Shown here: positions 16,009 to 17,560 of the stretch, piece after piece
How the letters are laid out: each line of letters begins with the position of its first letter
How positions within the stretch are numbered: position 1 is the stretch's first letter
NCBI GenBank assembly: GCA_030607765.1
Contig: JAUWJJ010000001.1
Location: 1-17,560, forward strand
DNA length: 17,560 nt
Source: Candidatus Aerophobota bacterium
GTDB taxonomy: Bacteria > Aerophobota > Aerophobia > Aerophobales > B3-G15
Direction: 5' to 3'
Position numbers and translations under genes: made by a program
Notes under the pieces: model-generated
Told to the model about the DNA's origin: nothing
The model's database searches: none
What the model saw: the letters and a program-made list of their open reading frames with translations, nothing else

Positions 16009-16155
16009 ATCAATCTCACAAAAATGAGAGTATTTGCCATCTTATCAAAGATGTATATAATGAAAAGTGGTTGTATTTATTATTAACCTAATTTGTCCAA
16101 TTACAAGAATGCAAACAATTCGGTAATGTCAAAAAGAACTTGAAAAGAGATCAAA

Positions 16156-16465
16156 ATGGATATAATTCAAAAATTTCAAGATTTACTTAAAAGGCTTTTT
16201 CAGTTTGAAACATCTGATTTAGAATCTTTTATTCTTTCCAAAACTCCCTACGAGAAGCTGATAAAGGGAGAAACAAATTTTTCATTAAAAGAGGAATATA
16301 TAAATCATCATGTGTTGTTTCTGGATGATAAAAATTGGCCTAAGAGGTTATTTGGAAGTTTTAGATAAGGGAAAATTTATTGGATGCTTATCTAATATCC
16401 CTTTGCCTATCAACTTAGAGCTTCACATTAGCAAAGGATACAAAAAAAAACGACAAAAAGGGTAA
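16156..16465 (+). pseudogene. Probable frameshifted gene, N-terminus methyltransferase-like
   Basis: An ATG at 16156 opens a 70-codon frame ending at 16368. Its first 23 residues (MDIIQKFQDLLKRLFQFETS) resemble from memory the N-terminus of large type III/Eco57I-like DNA methyltransferases, whose catalytic motifs are absent here. From about 16325 a second frame overlaps and carries on as protein-like sequence (RGYLEVLDKGKFIGCL, then NIPLPINLELHISKGYKKKR) to a TAA at 16463-16465. One insertion or deletion near 16330-16350 would join them into a protein of about 102 residues. The alternative is two small overlapping genes. No family is certain. Confidence 0.4.
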
Positions 16466-16524
16466 AATAGAAGTGAAACGGGTATTAGGATGCTAAAGGA
16501 GAGAGGGAGCCATGACTATGGTAA

Positions 16525-16614
16525 GAGTATTCTTGCCATGACATAATTGAGGATTTGCAGCTTGAGGACTTGCCATTTAATTGGAATTCTTTTTATAAGG
16601 ATAAAAATGCTTAA
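16525..16614 (+). pseudogene. Coding-like fragment overlapping the release-factor start
   Basis: A 29-codon open stretch reads like protein (HDIIEDLQLEDLPFNWNSFY, about residues 5-24) and stops with TAA inside the first codons of the next gene (ATGCTTAA). A strong AGGAGAGAGGGAG site and ATG (16512-16514) precede it but in another frame; deleting one base near 16524 would join them into a 33-residue ORF coupled to the release-factor gene. Seen as it stands, the ORF from that ATG encodes only nine residues. It may be a remnant or a leader; family unknown. Confidence 0.3.
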
Positions 16615-16957
16615 CTTTGGAGTCCGTGAGGAAAAACAGAGAGCCTTGGAAGAGGAAATGCAAAAGTTCAATGTGCACGGGGAAGACCTCATTGAAAAGT
16701 TCATCCACTCAAAAGGACCTGGAGGACAAAATGTCAACAAGACTACCACTTGCGTCTATTTAAAGCATCTGCCCACTGGGTTTGAGGTTAAGATGCAAAA
16801 GGCTCGATCTCAAGCTTTAAACCGCTTCTTGGCCAGGCGAGAGCTGCTGCGCAAGATTAAAAACTATGTGCTGGGGAAAGAGAGTGAAGAACAAAAGCAG
16901 CACGAGAAAATCCGGAGAACAATAGGACATAATCGTTATCAGACTTTAAGCGAATGA
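16607..16957 (+). CDS. Single-domain release-factor-like protein (GGQ)
   Basis: A 116-residue protein built from one RF-1 domain. SKGPGGQNVNKT (residues 35-46) holds the catalytic GGQ at 39-41, which triggers peptidyl-tRNA hydrolysis in the ribosomal A site. The domain continues with TTCVYLKHLPTGFEVKMQK and a helical basic segment (RSQALNRFLARRELLRKI). It lacks the codon-reading PxT/SPF domain of RF1/RF2, so it belongs with codon-independent ribosome-rescue or release-factor-like proteins. The C-terminal tail carries mixed charge rather than the clear ArfB signature, so I do not assign a symbol. The start at 16607 is chosen for AAGG six bases upstream; an ATG 60 bases earlier adds an implausible Cys-rich extension. 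It follows decayed coding sequence. Confidence 0.88.
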   Translation: MLNFGVREEKQRALEEEMQKFNVHGEDLIEKFIHSKGPGGQNVNKTTTCVYLKHLPTGFEVKMQKARSQALNRFLARRELLRKIKNYVLGKESEEQKQHEKIRRTIGHNRYQTLSE

Positions 16958-17015
16958 AATACATAATGCAAAGGTATTTATCTTCATAAAAGATTGGATA
17001 CAAATTATAATAGAG

Positions 17016-17560
17016 TTATAGCTTTTGCAGCCAAAGCTGGAAAAATGGATCTACTATATGATATTTCCTATTATCCTTGCTCACTAAACCATTTTTTACT
17101 AATGCTCTCAAGGATGTTTGCACTGAAGAATTGGAGCCTAAATTATATAATAGGCGAGTATTCTGGGAAAAAATTTCATCGGTTTTAACCAGAGCATTTA
17201 AAACTGCTCTTTGATGAGGTGAACAAAAGTCATGCCAACTATAGAAGAGTTCATTTTGGCTGAGCAAAATCTCCTTTAGTGCATTTTTTATATCACAATC
17301 TTTAACTTCATCTGAGACATTTAACCATATAGTAGAGGATAACATCTGGACATAATATGGAATATTTTTAGATAGATTAACTATTTTCTTAGCTAATAGA
17401 TTAGATATTTTCTTACCCCCTGCCTTAAATCGCTTGCATACAAAATTCACTAATTCTTCAGTGCAAATTGGCGGTAGCGGATAAACCTTAGCTGATTTAT
17501 AAAATGCTCTTTCTGGATTGCTAAACATTTCTAAGATGATATGAGTCTTACTGCCCATAA
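17016..17560 (-). CDS. Archaeal-type ATPase / DUF234-like protein, C-terminal part
   Basis: Runs off the right edge, so only the last 180 or so residues are seen. GSKTHIILEMFSNPERAFYKS matches the strand-helix after the Walker region of the 'archaeal ATPase' AAA+/STAND-like family, whose P-loop and Walker B should lie outside the window. LPPICTEELVNFVCKRFKAG and IPYYVQMLSSTIW form the lid-like helical part. The end is a winged-helix region (SVQTSLRALVKNGLVSKDNR) followed by YHIVDPFFQLWLQKL, a typical family terminus. Members are abundant in archaea and some uncultivated bacteria, with functions poorly known. Its 3' end faces that of the release-factor gene, 58 bp apart, with no clear terminator. 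Confidence 0.8.
   Translation of the reverse strand, partial: MGSKTHIILEMFSNPERAFYKSAKVYPLPPICTEELVNFVCKRFKAGGKKISNLLAKKIVNLSKNIPYYVQMLSSTIWLNVSDEVKDCDIKNALKEILLSQNELFYSWHDFCSPHQRAVLNALVKTDEIFSQNTRLLYNLGSNSSVQTSLRALVKNGLVSKDNRKYHIVDPFFQLWLQKL

Noticed and set aside
16547..16606. Longer start for the release-factor-like gene at 16547
   Set aside because: The extra 20 residues are Cys/Ile-rich, with no ribosome site; the ATG at 16607 has AAGG at the right distance.
17016..17560. Complete gene starting at ATG 17556-17558
   Set aside because: The translation begins in the middle of a known ATPase fold; the P-loop half must lie beyond the window edge.

Overview
The window is AT-rich bacterial DNA with tightly packed genes, strong GGAGG-type ribosome binding sites and sigma-70-like promoters. 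An outer-membrane beta-barrel of the inverse-autotransporter type, plus several secreted proteins, indicates a diderm (Gram-negative-type) bacterium. The gene mix, the many decayed gene fragments and the scattered palindromic intergenic repeats suggest an uncultivated anaerobic heterotroph from a candidate phylum (Omnitrophota-, Aerophobota- or Atribacterota-like). That placement is inference; no rRNA or single-copy marker is present to fix it.

Layout. Positions 1-548 are mostly non-coding and hold two inverted-repeat-bounded elements (79-219 and 225-339) and a possible 52-codon ORF. From 3807 down to 549 the minus strand carries hypoxanthine phosphoribosyltransferase (hpt), a decayed gene remnant, orotidine-5'-phosphate decarboxylase (pyrF) and a B12-binding radical SAM protein, apparently from one promoter at 3867-3895. 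A back-to-back promoter drives a large surface protein (3993-6407): inverse-autotransporter barrel plus parallel beta-helix passenger. Next on the plus strand come a secreted protein of unknown family (6692-7546), a hairpin, an NCS2 purine permease (7669-8985) and, 51 bp downstream, an 810-residue STAS/kinase-like fusion (9037-11469). Convergent to these lie a CstA-family transporter whose 5' end is broken (11490-13145) and, upstream of it, a fusion of two different periplasmic binding proteins (13222-15399). The right end has a MITE-like insertion with an 8-bp target duplication, a small orphan gene with a consensus promoter, a stretch of decayed coding sequence, a single-domain GGQ release-factor-like gene, and the C-terminal part of an archaeal-type ATPase that runs off the window.

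How the genes fit. Several point to nucleobase or nucleoside uptake and salvage: Hpt, PyrF, the NCS2 purine permease, and a binding protein whose C-terminal half is of the BMP/PnrA purine-nucleoside type. CstA-type carriers import peptides or pyruvate. The most novel items are the permease next to a STAS/kinase regulator (STAS is the fused regulatory domain in the structurally related SulP transporters), the double binding-protein fusion, and the beta-helix surface protein with recently duplicated repeats. I found no CRISPR array, tRNA, rRNA or recognisable transposase.
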